NCBI RefSeq assembly: GCF_047511655.1
Contig: NC_133394.1
Coordinates: 110,318,343 to 110,382,342 of the forward strand
DNA length: 64,000 bases
Direction: 5' to 3'
From: Castor canadensis
Taxonomy: Eukaryota > Chordata > Mammalia > Rodentia > Castoridae
Both the position numbers and the translations under genes were made by a program. Each line of letters starts with the position of its first letter. Positions within the stretch are counted from its first letter, which is position 1. The notes beneath the pieces are model-generated. The model was not told the DNA's origin, did not search any database, and worked only from the letters and a program-made list of their open reading frames with translations. This document shows positions 1 to 12,010 of this stretch, piece after piece.

Positions 1-190
1 GATCTACTTTTAGTTTTTCAAGAAGCCTCCATATTGTTTTCTGTAGTGGTTGTACTACTTTTCATTCTCATCAACAGTGCATTATGGTTCTTTTTTCCCC
101 ACATCCTCGCCAATATTCATTGCCGTTGGTATTCTTGGTGGTATCTGTTGTAACAGGAATGAGGAGGCATGGTTTTGATTTGTGATTTTT
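1..190 (-). mobile_element. L1 ORF2 3'-region fragment, old, cut by window edge
   Basis: Read on the minus strand, this matches the C-terminal part of L1 ORF2. It aligns by eye with about 17,425-17,600 of the better preserved minus-strand L1 in this window, sharing the words for the 'aagaaacctccat', 'tggttgtact' and 'catcctcgccaa' segments. Many substitutions separate the two copies, so this is an older insertion. It runs off the left edge, and its true length is unknown. No usable open frame remains. Confidence 0.85.
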
Positions 191-1190
191 TTTGCACCAG
201 TTCTTATTTTTAGAATATCATAAATTATCTTCTATTTCTATTCCTTTGCTCTAATAACTGAAAGCAGGAGGTATATTTTAATTGAATAAAACAATTCCTA
301 ATGGGAAGAAAGCCTTGTTCTGGTGGAGCTAGTTATGGATTTGGTGACAAATACTGCAATTCTGGAGTGAAATTGCTCCTTGAATTAACAGTCCCCATCT
401 CAAAACCAGAAATATTGATATCTTTTCACAACCACTACTTCAAGATTGATGCATTAGAAAGGCAATGGAGAGAATTAGGTTTAACAAATCAGAAGAGTCT
501 CAGAACAAAATGGTTGTTTTAGCAAAAAGAGAGCATATTAAATTAAAAGTAAAAGGAATGCTTACTTCTTTAAGCAATTCTTACACTCAGTAGTTCAATA
601 AGCCTCCGAGGTCCCAGCACTTTCCATTGTGTTATTCCTACTAAACCACTTCACATATATTTTTATTTAGTTCCTCTTACTGAAAGCTTTCTGCTTCTGA
701 GATTGTTCTCTGTGTTAAAGGTTAGAGCCAATGCAATCCACAAGTCTACTCTTCGAAAATTTACTTTTGTGTTGAATATGTGAATACTTTAAGAGAAGAC
801 TATGGGAAAAGATTTCACTTTTTTTTTCCAACTCCTTTTGTTAGGAGCATTTTATTTTTTGTGTGTTTGAGAGAGAGAGACAGAGACAAAGAAACTGAGA
901 TAATGTTTTGGAGTGGAGAATACAATTAGTCCTCCACACTGTTGGGTTTCACATTGCAATTCAACCAAGCATAGATCAAAAATATTCAGGGAGAAAAACA
1001 TTGTGTATGTACTGAAGGCATAGAGATTTTTTTCCTTGTCACTTTTCTCTGTAAATAAAGTATAACAGCTATTTACATAGCAAATACATTCTATTGGATA
1101 TTATAAGTAATCTAGAGATTATCTAAATTATATGGGAGGATGTAATAGGTTATAGGCAAATAGCACATCACTGTTCTTTTCAGTTTGGGG
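191..1190. other. Unique AT-rich sequence
   Basis: No recognisable gene or repeat. A short GA-rich tract lies at about 868-895. The 73-codon open frame at 301-522 has no recognisable motif and is likely to be chance. Confidence 0.6.
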
Positions 1191-1194
1191 GAGT

Positions 1195-1272
1195 TTTTTG
1201 GTGGTACTGAGGTTTGAACTCTGGGCTTACTAGGCAGGTGCTCTACCACTTGAGCCACAACCCAGCCCATTT
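1195..1272 (-). mobile_element. tRNA-derived SINE unit
   Basis: On the minus strand this contains a box A-like stretch (tggctcaagtggtagagc form) and a box B-like gttcaaacc stretch, the internal RNA polymerase III promoter elements of a tRNA-derived SINE. The same unit forms the right end of the composite SINEs at 10.5, 14.2, 23.9, 31.9 and 40.3 kb. No 7SL-like half is visible here, so this is either a single-unit copy or a truncated one. Confidence 0.8.
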
Positions 1273-2035
1273 TGTATAAAACACTTCAGCATCCATGGAA
1301 CATGGTATCATTTAGGGGGTCCTGGAACCAATACCTCATGGATACTGAAAGACCACTACATTGTTTATTTATTCGTTTGCCATTCCATTGCTAACAGATG
1401 CTTTGTTAACCTCAAAACTTAAAGACAGTCATTATTTTTGTAAAATGAACAAATATATATCTGTCTTATTTCTTTAAGTAGATATGAATTACTAAGGTAT
1501 CTAACTTATAACTTCTTAGAACATTAATAGAGACATACAAAACCTTTATGAAATTATTCCCCAAATAATCAAAGCCTGAATTAACCTTGAACTATCCTAT
1601 CTGAGTCGAGAGCCAAAACTTCCTTGAGAACAGGGACCACCTGGATCAGCTTCAAAGCTGAATACCCTTTGGCTGGCCCAAAGTTTTATTTGCAAAAGAT
1701 ATTCTATAAATAAATGCTAAAATGAAAGCCAACTGAATCAGTGAATGTACAGGGCCTCCTGCTGTTTGTCTGATCAGCCTCATTGGACTTCTGTGTGGTT
1801 CTAATTGGCTTTCTTAATTAAGTATTCCATACTCGAGTTTTGCTCAATGAGAACAGAATTTTTCATTTTAATGCCTTCATAAGAGATACACATTCACCCA
1901 GTCTCTATCCACTTGATTCCACCACCCCTGTGAATGCAGAGCTCAGTATCGTTACCTACCTGACTCCTAAATCCAATTTTTTGTTTGTACCCCGTGATTA
2001 TGTGCTCTGTAAGGGCTCCTGATATTCTTGCATGG
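1273..2035. other. Unique sequence with possible L2 3' remnant
   Basis: Mostly unrecognised. At about 1,615-1,725 the order 'gagaacagggaccacc' followed later by 'aataaatgcta' resembles the 3' end of L2, but the match is weak. No coding signal. Confidence 0.4.
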
Positions 2036-2039
2036 GAAA

Positions 2040-2198
2040 CTTGTTTGTTTTGGCTTGATTTGATTTTGGTTTTGGTTGGTTGAGACAAGGTCTCACTATA
2101 TAACCTAGGAAGGCCTCAAACTCCTGAGTTCAAGTGATCCTTCTGTCTCAGCCTCCTGAGTAGCTAAGACACCAGCATGCACCAACACCAGGCTGTTA
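2040..2198 (-). mobile_element. 7SL-derived (B1/Alu-like) SINE
   Basis: The plus strand reads as the complement of a B1/Alu-type monomer: 'gagacaaggtctcactat', 'cctcaaactcctgagttcaa' and 'cagcctcctgagtagct' appear in the order expected of an antisense 7SL-derived SINE. The T-rich run at 2,047-2,080 would be its A-rich tail. No tRNA-derived half is attached. Confidence 0.85.
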
Positions 2199-4728
2199 AC
2201 ACCCTTATTTTTAAAACTGCAAATAAAGTTGAATTACATTATTATTGAGCAAGAAAGAAAAGTTGAAATTTCTTGACAGTGCATCAAAATTAACAAAATT
2301 TCAATATCCCTAATTAAATTATTTTATGAATTTGAGTATAAATGCCAAGATGAAAATATATCTTTTTCTTTAACAAAATAGTACATCCATCATTGCCTTG
2401 TTACATGATGGTGGTTAAAAATGTAGCCAACGTGAAAACCCAAACCACAGATTACAGAATCTTAAATTCCACAGTTTAGGTAGTTTATGTGGAGCATATT
2501 TTCAGATTGTCTCCCATGGAGCCTTCCCAGACATTTTCTCATATTATAGGCACACAATAAAATTCTGAGTGAAATGAACTGTAAGAAAACTATAATCTGA
2601 TATGAATTTCCCACCAATAAAACAATGCAAATTACATTTCCTTAGCAGAAAAAGAGATCAAGAAAAAATTACTAAACCAATATTTTCCATATCTGACATC
2701 TAAAAATTATGAAAACTTCCTCTTACTGCACATTAAGTGGATTAAAAACTCATCTGTAGCCATGCACATATTTAGGTAATAAATGTAAGGTAATATAATA
2801 TCATGTGTTACCTTCTGAACTATTTAGACTTAATTTAATAGAGCAAGTAAAATTTTTCATGATAACATGCATATGTTGGCATACATGTGCATATAAATTT
2901 CACTATTTATGCATAGCAATAGAAATTTTCAGAGACAAACAAGTACAATTCTGAAATTTTAAAATCTATTTTTAGATTTTAACAAAATTCTTTAATTTTC
3001 TTACCAATGTCATATACTGATTTCATGAAGTTAACTTAATAGACTATATGAAAAACATCTAATATTAATATTTTTAAACAAATGGCAAATACATTGACTG
3101 GAAAATATTCCGTTTACAAAGAAAACATGGAACAGATTCACCCATTCTATGAGTAAGTTTCCCTAAGTGACTAGAGTATTGTTTACAAAAAATGCAATAT
3201 TAACACTGAAACAATTACATTTCAAATACAGCAACCAAATTCTAGCAAAAGCACTTAGCACAGAAAGCCACTAATTATTTATTTTCTTTGTTACAACATC
3301 CCAAACAACACTGGAATTCACAAAGCTAAACATGTACCATTGTCTCTATAATTGAAGTTGCAGAGAGCGCTGTCAGGAGTGTATTTATGATGATGCAACT
3401 GGTCCACAGACAGAGGACAATGAACCAAATTGCACATCCTGTTCTCTTTTGGCATTAAGTTTGCTCTTGTTTCTCGGTATGATAAAGGGGTTTCTACTCT
3501 TCTGGCTGAGCAAAGTCGATGCCACTAGAACCAATTTATCACTGGGTGGAAGCAACGTGCACTAATGGAAATGGCGCACATCCAGGCCTACCCTTCTAGT
3601 AACACGAGAAGCTAATTTTCTGTCAGCTACAAGGTGTTGAGCACGATAGTATTGTGTGGACTTGTTTGTTTTAATAGTGGCTCCTTCTCTATTGTGCTGA
3701 TTGATATACTGGGAGAACTCTTCCGGAAAAAGACGATTGTGAAAAGTTTCTGGTAAAGAATAAAAATGAGGATTTTTTTTTTAGAGTAATGCATCCAAGG
3801 AAAATGTATAAAAAGAATCCAAATAAAGAGAGGAATATAATAGATTTTTCTAAATAAATAGGATGTACAAATACTTTCAGTGTTTTAATGAAAAACATTA
3901 ATGGGTTTTTTTAGATTGACCAAAGTTTGAAACCCCTACTATTTTCCAATTATATAAACTTTTTGACATGTTGTTAAAACTCTGAATTTAGAAGGTTTTT
4001 GTTTGGTTGGTTTTTGGCTTAATGATGTAAGTTGAAAAATGAAGCAGACTTTTATGAGAATTAAATTAGATAATACATGGCACAATCCCTTACAGATAGC
4101 ATACAATGAGCAAAAATACCCTCCCTATTACCACTACAAATAGAACTAACTGTTGCTTGCCTCAATAAATTATATGCTGTAATATACCAAATATTGTATC
4201 TTCTTATGCTTCACTACTTGAGAGAGGAAACACAGATCCTACCACCCATCTGAGAAAGGGGCACAAATAATCAGCAGTGAAAAACCCTCTGTCCCACACA
4301 AACCATCTGGTTTGAGATAAGGCTCTGTCTACTGCTTAGAGTTGGCTAGAGATGGACATGTGGAATGACTAAAAGGGTGGCCCAACACAGGTCTGTCTGA
4401 AAGGGAGATGCAGTTTCATTACTGAGTTTGTAGATGAAAATGTATTATAACTTGAAAGAGGATATCTGTCAAATAACTTGCATCAGGACCTGAAGAAACT
4501 CATGGACAGTTATTTATTCCAAAGATAAAAGAAGAAGGCAAATAAATCTGCCTTGGACAGCCAGGGATGCAGGTATTGATCACAAATACATCACTGACCC
4601 AACTGGCCAAATTTATCTCTAGACTGGACCCATGGACATGTCTAAGCTCTGGTACTTAGAGAGAAAAAAATCTGTCAATAAAAATTTGCAAGAATTTTTC
4701 CACATCATAAAATATTTTATACACAATA
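2199..4728. other. Unique AT-rich sequence, with a possible conserved block
   Basis: No gene or repeat that I recognise. Within it, 3,355-3,640 is free of repeats and keeps more CpG dinucleotides (for example in gagcgctgtc, ctcggt, gtcgat, acgtgc and ggcgca) than the surrounding DNA. That is compatible with a conserved non-coding element, but it is inference only. Confidence 0.45.
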
Positions 4729-5109
4729 TTAGAACTTCAGAAGTAGTCTAAAACAGAGTAGAGAATTTTTTTGTTGATTCCCCAAAGACTGAGCACAATT
4801 AGGCACTTTCTTAGAGGACAGTAATATATCACTCATGGTGCCCAACACAGCAGTGTCACTTCCTAAGAGCCTGGGATCTGTAGGAAAAGTAAAAGGACCA
4901 AGAAAGAGGGCGGTAGCACCAGGCTTGAGGATATTGACTTTACCTGGAACTTCAACATAAAGTTTTGGAGTAAGAAATAATGACATTCGGGCTAGTATTG
5001 TTACTGTTATGGTCCCATCTGCAGTCCAGGTGTGTGAAGTCTGAGGAAACTCAAATGACATTTCCTGGTGAGCTTCAAACTGATAATACATACATTGTGA
5101 TTCTCCCAT
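4729..5109 (-). other. Orphan 126-codon open reading frame, coding status unknown
   Basis: An ATG-to-stop frame on the minus strand with no repeat signature that I recognise. The predicted product is mixed in composition, with a hydrophobic patch around residues 35-75. It has no signal peptide and no motif I can name. An in-frame TGA lies only a few codons upstream of the ATG. A GTGAGT donor-like word occurs just before the ATG on the minus strand, but nothing else supports splicing. It could be chance, a relic of a processed pseudogene, or part of an unrecognised old repeat. Not claimed as a gene. Confidence 0.2.
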
Positions 5110-6476
5110 CTGTACTCACTCTACTTCTTCCCAAAAGGCAAGCACAAGAAAAGTCAGATACAAGGGTTTTCATTTTTAATTCTTGTGCTTTTGTTTACAT
5201 GGCTAATTATACTTTCAGCCCTTCATCTAAACCATAACTCATACATTGTTATGGTTTTGTTTATCATCATTGAAATGTTGTTTTCAAAGAAGCCAAGTTG
5301 TCAAAGTCTATTTTACACAGCAAAGAATCTGAATTACCAAGAAACTGAGTGGTTTTACAAAGCATTTTACTAGTGAGAAGAGCATAACCTATGCTTTTCT
5401 GATTGTTACCCACCAACCTATCAACTAAACAATATGCTTTTCAAAATGAATGCTTTTATGCAGAAGCTTAAATTCCAGCAATTAGATCTTTCTGGTGGGA
5501 CTTTGTTAACTCTGAGCTGCAAACCTTTGATAATCTTCCACTTTTTACATTGCATTTATTTTTACAGTAGCACCTTGCTACTTGTTAAAGCATACTTGCT
5601 TTAACAAGTCTTGTATGTGAAGGACATAAGAACACAAGCATTGCAAGAAGTCTTTTGATTTCTTTTGTCTTATATTTTATTCAGTAATTTAGCTGCCAGG
5701 CTACATCCTAAAATACAGAGGTGTGCAGCCATGTACACTTTAGCATGTACAAGCAGCTAAGTAGGGCACACATGGCCCAAGCCCCGGCCTGCATCAGAGA
5801 AAATTGACTCAACCCAAGAACCCTCATATCCTTCAAGTCCTTTAAAGTCATAGGGTGACATTTCTCATAGTGTCAGGAGCCTTTCAAATACACTGAATTA
5901 GCCATACAACTTAATGAGGATTAGGTTAATTTGACGGAAGATGTAGGACACTTTCTCCATATGTCCCCACTTTAATTTCAATCTGATATCCAGTATCTAA
6001 AAGTGAAGGAGTTTGCGACCTTTACCAGCAACTTTGAGTCTCCAACTTGACAGAGTAGAATTGCTCATCTTCAGGTGTCAGGGTAACAACGATGCATGAT
6101 CTTGATAGGGGTCAGATTGCCCGAGATATATATTTTCATTCACCTCCTTAGAGATTGGACCTGACAAAACTGTAATAGCTTATTAAATGACAATGACATA
6201 CTGGATATTTTCAAGCACTTTTATTTCTCTGATGTCCTGTGACTGGCTAGGAAAGAAAGTCATTATTTGTACAAAGTAATTATCATGAAACATTAAAAAT
6301 AATTTTTCAAAACATGTAATTGTATGAAACAGTTGTATGCCTCATCCTATGTTATATGCACACAAAATACGAAAGCCAACAAGTGAATAAGTTCACAACT
6401 GCTTTTCCATGAGTTTAATTAGAATCACTATGGAACCCCTATATAAGCAGCATTAAGACTATACATCAGAAGGCAG
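5110..6476. other. Unique sequence containing a perfect hairpin
   Basis: No gene or known repeat is seen. A perfect inverted repeat with 13-bp arms (5,580-5,592 and 5,597-5,609) and a 4-nt loop lies inside. Confidence 0.5.
5580..5609. repeat. Perfect 13-bp inverted repeat, 4-nt loop
   Basis: The left arm acttgttaaagca pairs fully with the right arm tgctttaacaagt around the loop tact. No flanking element explains it. Confidence 0.85.
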
Positions 6477-6752
6477 CAGCAACATTTTCTGTAAAGGACC
6501 AGATAGCAAATAGTTTTAGCTTTATAAGTTGCAACTTCTCTGTCCAAGCAATCAAGCAGCCATAACCTTATGTAATCAAATGGGTGTGCTTGTGTTCCTA
6601 TAAAACTTCATCTATTAAATTTTGATTTCATATAATGTTCATGAAATATTCTTCTTTAGATTTTTTTAAATCATTTAAAAATATAAAAACCATTCTTAAC
6701 TCAGAGGCCACACAAAAATGGAGCAGGTCAAATTTGGCCAAAGGCTACAATC
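6477..6752 (-). mobile_element. hAT-type nonautonomous DNA transposon remnant
   Basis: The start 'ttttctgtaaaggaccag' and the end 'gtcaaatttggccaaaggc' match an old mammalian hAT-type MER element whose consensus reads, in the other orientation, with a 'ggtcggcaaac'-like terminus and an internal 'ttttataggaacacaagcac'-like block. The same family occurs in the opposite orientation at 13,322-13,542 and 51,450-51,740. It is diverged, with an AT-rich middle. I am not sure of the subfamily name. The orientation is set relative to the other copies. Confidence 0.75.
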
Positions 6753-6869
6753 TAGAAATCAAAGTATACAAATATTTTCTGAATTGTCATTGTGTTGTCC
6801 TAAGTTCTTTATATTTTAGATAATGTTTAGTGAGACTAAAATTTAAGCATCTATGGCTTAGAAGAACAC

Positions 6870-7045
6870 CAGGTGTTTCTCAATCTTAATGTGTATATAA
6901 GACACCTAGGAGATAATCATCAAATGTGGACTCTGACTTAGTGAGCCTGAGGCCAAACCCAACTTCTATATTTCTAACAAGCTTCTAGTGCGGCCTATGC
7001 TTTCAGTCTGTGATCCACACTTTGAGTGGCAATTTAGAGGATACA
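6870..7045 (+). mobile_element. MER5-type (hAT-Charlie) element remnant
   Basis: The words 'tttctcaatcttaatgtg', 'tatttctaacaagctt' and 'gatccacactttgagtggc' fall in the order seen in the mammalian MER5/MER20 group of hAT-Charlie elements. It is non-coding and diverged. Confidence 0.75.
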
Positions 7046-8704
7046 CAACTCTCCAGATATTCTTAGGTATGGCAATTGAATCATGCAGAAAGTATACAAT
7101 GAGTACATGTCCACTGTTACAGGTGTCAAGATGGACTCCAAAAAACATAGAATATAATATTCTAACACAGGAGTTTGCTATCAAGATAAACACACAACAA
7201 GGCTAAATTAAGGAGACTTTAAGTGACAAGGTAGTTCAGAAAAATGGAATAATGAATAGAATCCAGGGAAGTAAAATAGAATAGCTAAGACTCAGCCTAA
7301 ACCTCTAAGAAAGAATAGTAAAAGAGGGAAGGCTCAAAACAATACTAGCAAAACCCTGAAAGCAGAAATGCACCGGTAGCTCTAGAATATCTTCAAAGAA
7401 ATAGTTGCCAGAGCCATCTGGTTAGAAGGAGTGGCATGTGAGGTTATAATTTAGATTATGTTTATTTTAGGTGGCTTGGGGAATTGTTTATGGAAATAGA
7501 CAGGAGGCTTATGGGATTGTGCAATAAGACCCGCCCCCCATGGTACCATGCTACAGGAACCTCATAGCAAATCTCCTAAAAGCTTGGTTTCTTTCAAAAC
7601 ATGTTTCTTTAGGAACATAGGTAGGTATGCTGTGTTATTATAGTGGAGTTGGAGCAGAAGCTGTAGCTTCGGCAGCTTTCTGTGGGAAATACCATGCTCC
7701 AGTGCTAAGTATATTTATCTGAGCTGCCATTTCTAATAAGAAAGGGTTAAGTATTACTCTCTGTCTCCTAAGCAAAAATATGTCTAAAATCCCACTTTTA
7801 GAAATTGCTTATTTTATATTAAGAACATGTGTCACCAACTTGGGAGAAATGCAATGTGCATTTTTCCTTACACTCCCAGGAAAAATAGTAAAGCATCTCC
7901 TGACAGTGGCAATTTCATTGACTTAATGAAAAGAAATGATAAACAATTTACCTGTAATCCAAATGTTATTTTTATATTATAGTAATCAAATAGTAATAGA
8001 ATTCAAAATCTACATTTCTTTTTAAATGGTCAGATTATTTAAAAGAAATATGGGATTTGGATTTAGAGCTTTGGGTTCCCCTCTGAGAATCATTAGGCTG
8101 TAAATTCACTCAAATGGGCTCGTCTAAGCCTCTAGAAGTCCTTTGATGAAAACGTTGAAAAACCGTGGGTTGAGGCCCACCTGGGAGTACTAAGCAACAG
8201 TTAAAGATAAAGGACTGAAATGCACCTAACAAGTCGGCTGCAACTGAAAAACATCCTGTGCGTGAAAGTGGCACTTAGAAGAATGAGATCTACCACACAG
8301 TATGTCATTTTTACAAATTAAGATACATGCTAATAAGGTTAAAATATACAATCTACAGGAACACAAAGAGAAGAATGAAAACTAACTACATTTAAGTGAT
8401 AGCTACTAGGGTATGGAAAATAGAAATGGAGAAAGACTAAAAATGCAAGTAAAAAATGGCTGTCTTGCATGGATAATGAACTGAAAAATAATAATGAAGT
8501 AAATATATGAATTAAGTCAAACCTCTGCACTTGAGCTTCAAGAAGGACTAGAGGGTATTATCATCACTGCATTGTTTGTCTTTTTGAATGAAGCTTTCTA
8601 CATAAGCAGCTAAATAAGAATTAATTATCAGAACCAGTTTATGTGTGCTTGAGAAGGGTGAACAAGAAGAAAGAAAGGAGGAAGAAAAAGAACGAAAGAG
8701 AAGG
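7046..8704. other. Unique sequence, no feature seen
   Basis: No recognisable gene or repeat. The small open frames on both strands at 6,966-7,206 overlap the MER5 remnant and its flank and look like chance. Confidence 0.55.
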
Positions 8705-8870
8705 AATGAAAACACCTAGTGCTCAGCCAGTGCCTAAAGTTTTCTAGGCATTTGGTCCAAGTCTTTCACATCAGTGATCTGAAAGAAATACTGTTATCAT
8801 CCCAGTTAACAGATGGAGAAGTCAAAAAAGCCCACCCTCCTCCTAAGAGTCAGGTGGTTTAGCTTATGAC
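8705..8870 (+). repeat. MIR-like SINE remnant
   Basis: 'gtgctcagccagtgcctaa', a middle stretch like 'tactgttatcatcccagtt' and 'acagatggagaagtc' follow the order of the MIR core. Strongly diverged. Confidence 0.55.
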
Positions 8871-9796
8871 CTCTGACCCAAGTTGCTTCTACTCATGACC
8901 TTGCACTGCTTAGAACGAGAAGGACAGGAGTCATGGGGTGGAAATACTGACTCAGCCCGGGGAGATAATTGCTAAAGAAGGAGCAGATGGGTGAGGAATG
9001 GAGGCAACTGGAGAAAGCAAAGAAGGAAGCTGCACCTCTCACAACCTTGTCCTTGACAAGCCTCAAGCGTTACAGTTATTCCTCAAGGTCAGTGACAATT
9101 TACCTACAGCTCCCTACAAATAACTAATCATAGTTTTTCTCTTTTTTATTCCTCTTCAGCAGATTTGTACCAAACATTTTGTCACCTTTCAAAAATAAAG
9201 TTGAACTTGAGACAATTTTTTTTCTTAATTCCTACATTTGAGAAAAATTGTTTGGTTTTTGCTGTTTTCAATGGGGATTTTTGAAGAGAAAATCCTTGAG
9301 GCTGATCCTAGGAGCTCCAAGTGATCAGCCTATAGTTTTCTGGTTTACATTAACTCCTTAAGAAGCTTTGCAAAATAATTACTTACAATTCAAAAAAGTT
9401 ACTCATCATTCTTAAAAAGACAAATAACAATTATTTTTTATGATAGTGCAGGAATCAAAGAGTTAGTGTTTGCATGGTGCTTTTGACAAAGAAAAGCCCT
9501 GTGTCAGTGTTAGCAATCTCTGTGGAGAGCTCCCATGGAGTTTTCTTCAAGCCTACTTTTTAATTTTGCACACCTTAGCCCTGGATTTGAAATTTCAGTT
9601 CCTTGATCACCTTTCTGATTCTTCCTAAAAGACCACACACAACTGAGGTCTCTGTTCAGTTCTTTGACAAAATAAACAGAGTTTTCAATGCCTTTGATGT
9701 AGCTTCATGTAATTCAGCAGAGTGTATAATTATTAGGTGTGGCATGAATTTTCATATAAAGTCCAGCTTGTAGATGTCTTCTTTGTTTACCCATGT
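8871..9796. other. Unique sequence, no feature seen
   Basis: No gene or clear repeat. Confidence 0.55.
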
Positions 9797-9820
9797 CAAT
9801 AATCTAGAACTAGATTATTG
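9797..9820. repeat. Perfect 11-bp inverted repeat at an L1 junction
   Basis: Arms 9,797-9,807 (caataatctag) and 9,810-9,820 (ctagattattg) are perfect complements separated by two bases. The right arm abuts the first bases of the L1 3'UTR fragment that follows. Confidence 0.85.
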
Positions 9821-10065
9821 GAACTAGAGAAAACGTTAGTTCGAGAAGAATCAATTTAGAAAGTAACACATTTGTACATGGAAGTAAAACTAGGAATGTC
9901 CCTATATAGCTATAAATTCAACTAGCCAAAATCCCTGGTCCTCCTTATTAATGTTTATACTCTGTCTTCCACTCTTGAAGCAGGGGGAGCCGTGGGGTTG
10001 AAAGGGAGGGAGTGGAGGAACCCAATCATTGTATGCATAAATGAATAAAGGAAATTTTTAAAAGG
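9818..10065 (+). mobile_element. L1 3'UTR fragment, severely 5'-truncated, old
   Basis: Aligns by eye with the 3'UTR of the L1 copies at 22.1 and 29.7 kb: 'gaactagagaaaa', 'agttcgagaagaat', 'tatatagctat', a G-rich stretch, then 'cattgtatgcataaatgaat' and an A-rich tail. About 25% or more of positions seem changed, so it is an older L1 subfamily or an older copy. No ORF2 sequence is included. Confidence 0.85.
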
Positions 10066-10439
10066 CTTATTTTTTATTTTTCATATTTTTTTTAGAGTTT
10101 GGTCATTGTAGTTATGGCTTGCATATACATTGGCAACCTTTTATTTACCAAAATAACAAGACCAACTATGCTTGCTACCACAAACCTAATCTTTCAGGTT
10201 TCTGAGAGCTTGGTGTTCTGGAGTCAGTCAGCAATCACCATCTTGGAGCCCAGGAAATGTTTTATTGCATGGTTGGAATAGACATATTGTCTGGGGAGAC
10301 AAGCAAAGGTGCAAAATCTATTAACAAATAAGCAAAATAACTAACTGAAAATACAATTGCACAGAAGGAATAAAAAAATAATAATCTTTTGATTATTTAT
10401 GAAAACAGATTTTTTTTTAAATTTCTTCAGTATGCTAAT

Positions 10440-10515
10440 AAAATAATTTTGGCCAGTATACATTTTTCTTTCTCCCTTTCTTTCTTGTCTTTCCTTTTTT
10501 CTTTCTTTTTTGAAA
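10440..10515. repeat. Pyrimidine-rich low-complexity tract
   Basis: A CT/T-rich run next to the SINE that follows. It fits an expanded and mutated A-rich tail read on the opposite strand. Confidence 0.7.
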
Positions 10516-10519
10516 TTGT

Positions 10520-10828
10520 TATTAATTTTTTTTCTTGGCAGTACTAAGGATTGAACTCAAGGCCTTACCTAAGCCATGAAGCCATCCCTTTCAGCTATAG
10601 GTATTTTTCATATGGGGTCTTGTTTTATGCTTGAGCCATCCTGGACTGCAATCTCCTATTTACACCTCCTGCATATCTGGGATGACAGGAACATGCCACC
10701 CATGCAGCTTTTATTGGTTGAGATGGGGTCTCTTGAACCTTTTTCCCCAGACTGACCTCGAACCACTGTCCTCTTCATCTCTGCCTCCAGAGTAGCTGGG
10801 AAGCTGGAGCCTCTGTGCCCTTCCTGTT
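10520..10828 (-). mobile_element. Composite SINE: two 7SL-like units plus tRNA unit
   Basis: On the plus strand the order is tRNA-derived unit (complement, 'gtactaaggattgaactcaa'), then a first 7SL-like unit ('tgggatgacaggaacatgcc'), then a second 7SL-like unit ('gagatggggtctcttgaacc', 'cagagtagctgggaagct'). In the element's own sense this is 7SL-like, 7SL-like, tRNA: a trimer. The same order is seen at 31,922-32,276 and 40,320-40,610. Diverged and non-coding. Confidence 0.75.
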
Positions 10829-11844
10829 CTTTCTTTTGCTGAGCAAAATTTGATGTCCAGAATGCTATGCATGTTTTCTATAATTCTTTAAAAGTCTTGT
10901 TTGCTTTCACATCACATGTTACCTAGAATAAAAGGCACCAAGAACTGCTAAAAACACTTGACTTAGAACATCTAACTTCCTAAATTTGGGGAATAGCAAT
11001 TTCCTATAAAGGATAAATAAGAGATAGCAGAATGCTTTACTATCAAGGTGCTTAAAATCTTTAATACAAATGCTACCAAAGTACATAAATTGATACTTTT
11101 ATGTTAGAAAAATATTACGAACATTTAGAATTACTTAACTGACAGCATTTTAATCATAGTATGTTTATGATATAAAGAAAAGTGGACCTATGCAAGTGAA
11201 GACAGAGATTGAAGGCCAACATACACTTGAAGTAACATAAGTCCCATTTTAATAACATTTAGAGCCAAAAATATTTCATGGACTAAAATGCATACAATAT
11301 TAATATTCAGCATTTTTACAGAAAAAAAAAAGACAAGTAAATTTTGAATTGACATTTCCAAAGCATGTGTCACTGCTGTCAAATGTGAAGTGAGCCAGGC
11401 TAATCACGATTAAGGTTTCACATTTGACTAATCTGAGAACATCATTCTGAAACAACAAATCAGTTCTTCATCTGTCTCTCTGTTTCTCCTCAATATCTTG
11501 CACTTCTCAGCATCACAAATGCTCCAAGAATAGAATGGTGACAAGCTATTGGCACTGACATTTATGCATTAAACATCTGGACACATAAAATAATTCTCCC
11601 ATTATTTTTTTAGTGATTCAAACCTTCATGTCAATTTGCTTTCCTTAATTGCTTTTTTATTTAGTTTCCAGGATGTTTTTAAAGCTTGTGATAGTATGAA
11701 GCAATGTTTGAAGATATTTGTCATCTTAAATAGCTCCCTTTTTTTACTTAACACTTAAGGGCAGAAAGAAGTTTCAGTATATTAACTAAAACACTGTGGT
11801 TTTAATAGATGTAATTAAAAGAGATACTGCTTGAAGACGTAGCC
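10829..11844. other. Unique AT-rich sequence
   Basis: No gene or clear repeat. Confidence 0.55.
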
Positions 11845-12010
11845 ATTCATTCATCCATTCATCTATCCATCTGTTCTACAAAGTTTTGAGCACTTATTCG
11901 ATACTATGCTAACATAATGAAATATCATCTTAGGGATTTCCAAGTCTTTTAGAGGAAAATAAGTGAACAATAATTACAATAAGCCTGAGAATTGTTATAA
12001 TAGAGATTCG
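11845..12010 (-). repeat. L2 LINE 3'-end fragment
   Basis: 'cattcattcatccattcat' followed by 'gagcacttattcgatactatgct' is the complement of the L2 3' terminus (cacatagtaggtgctcaata... tgaatgaat form). Diverged. Confidence 0.65.
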
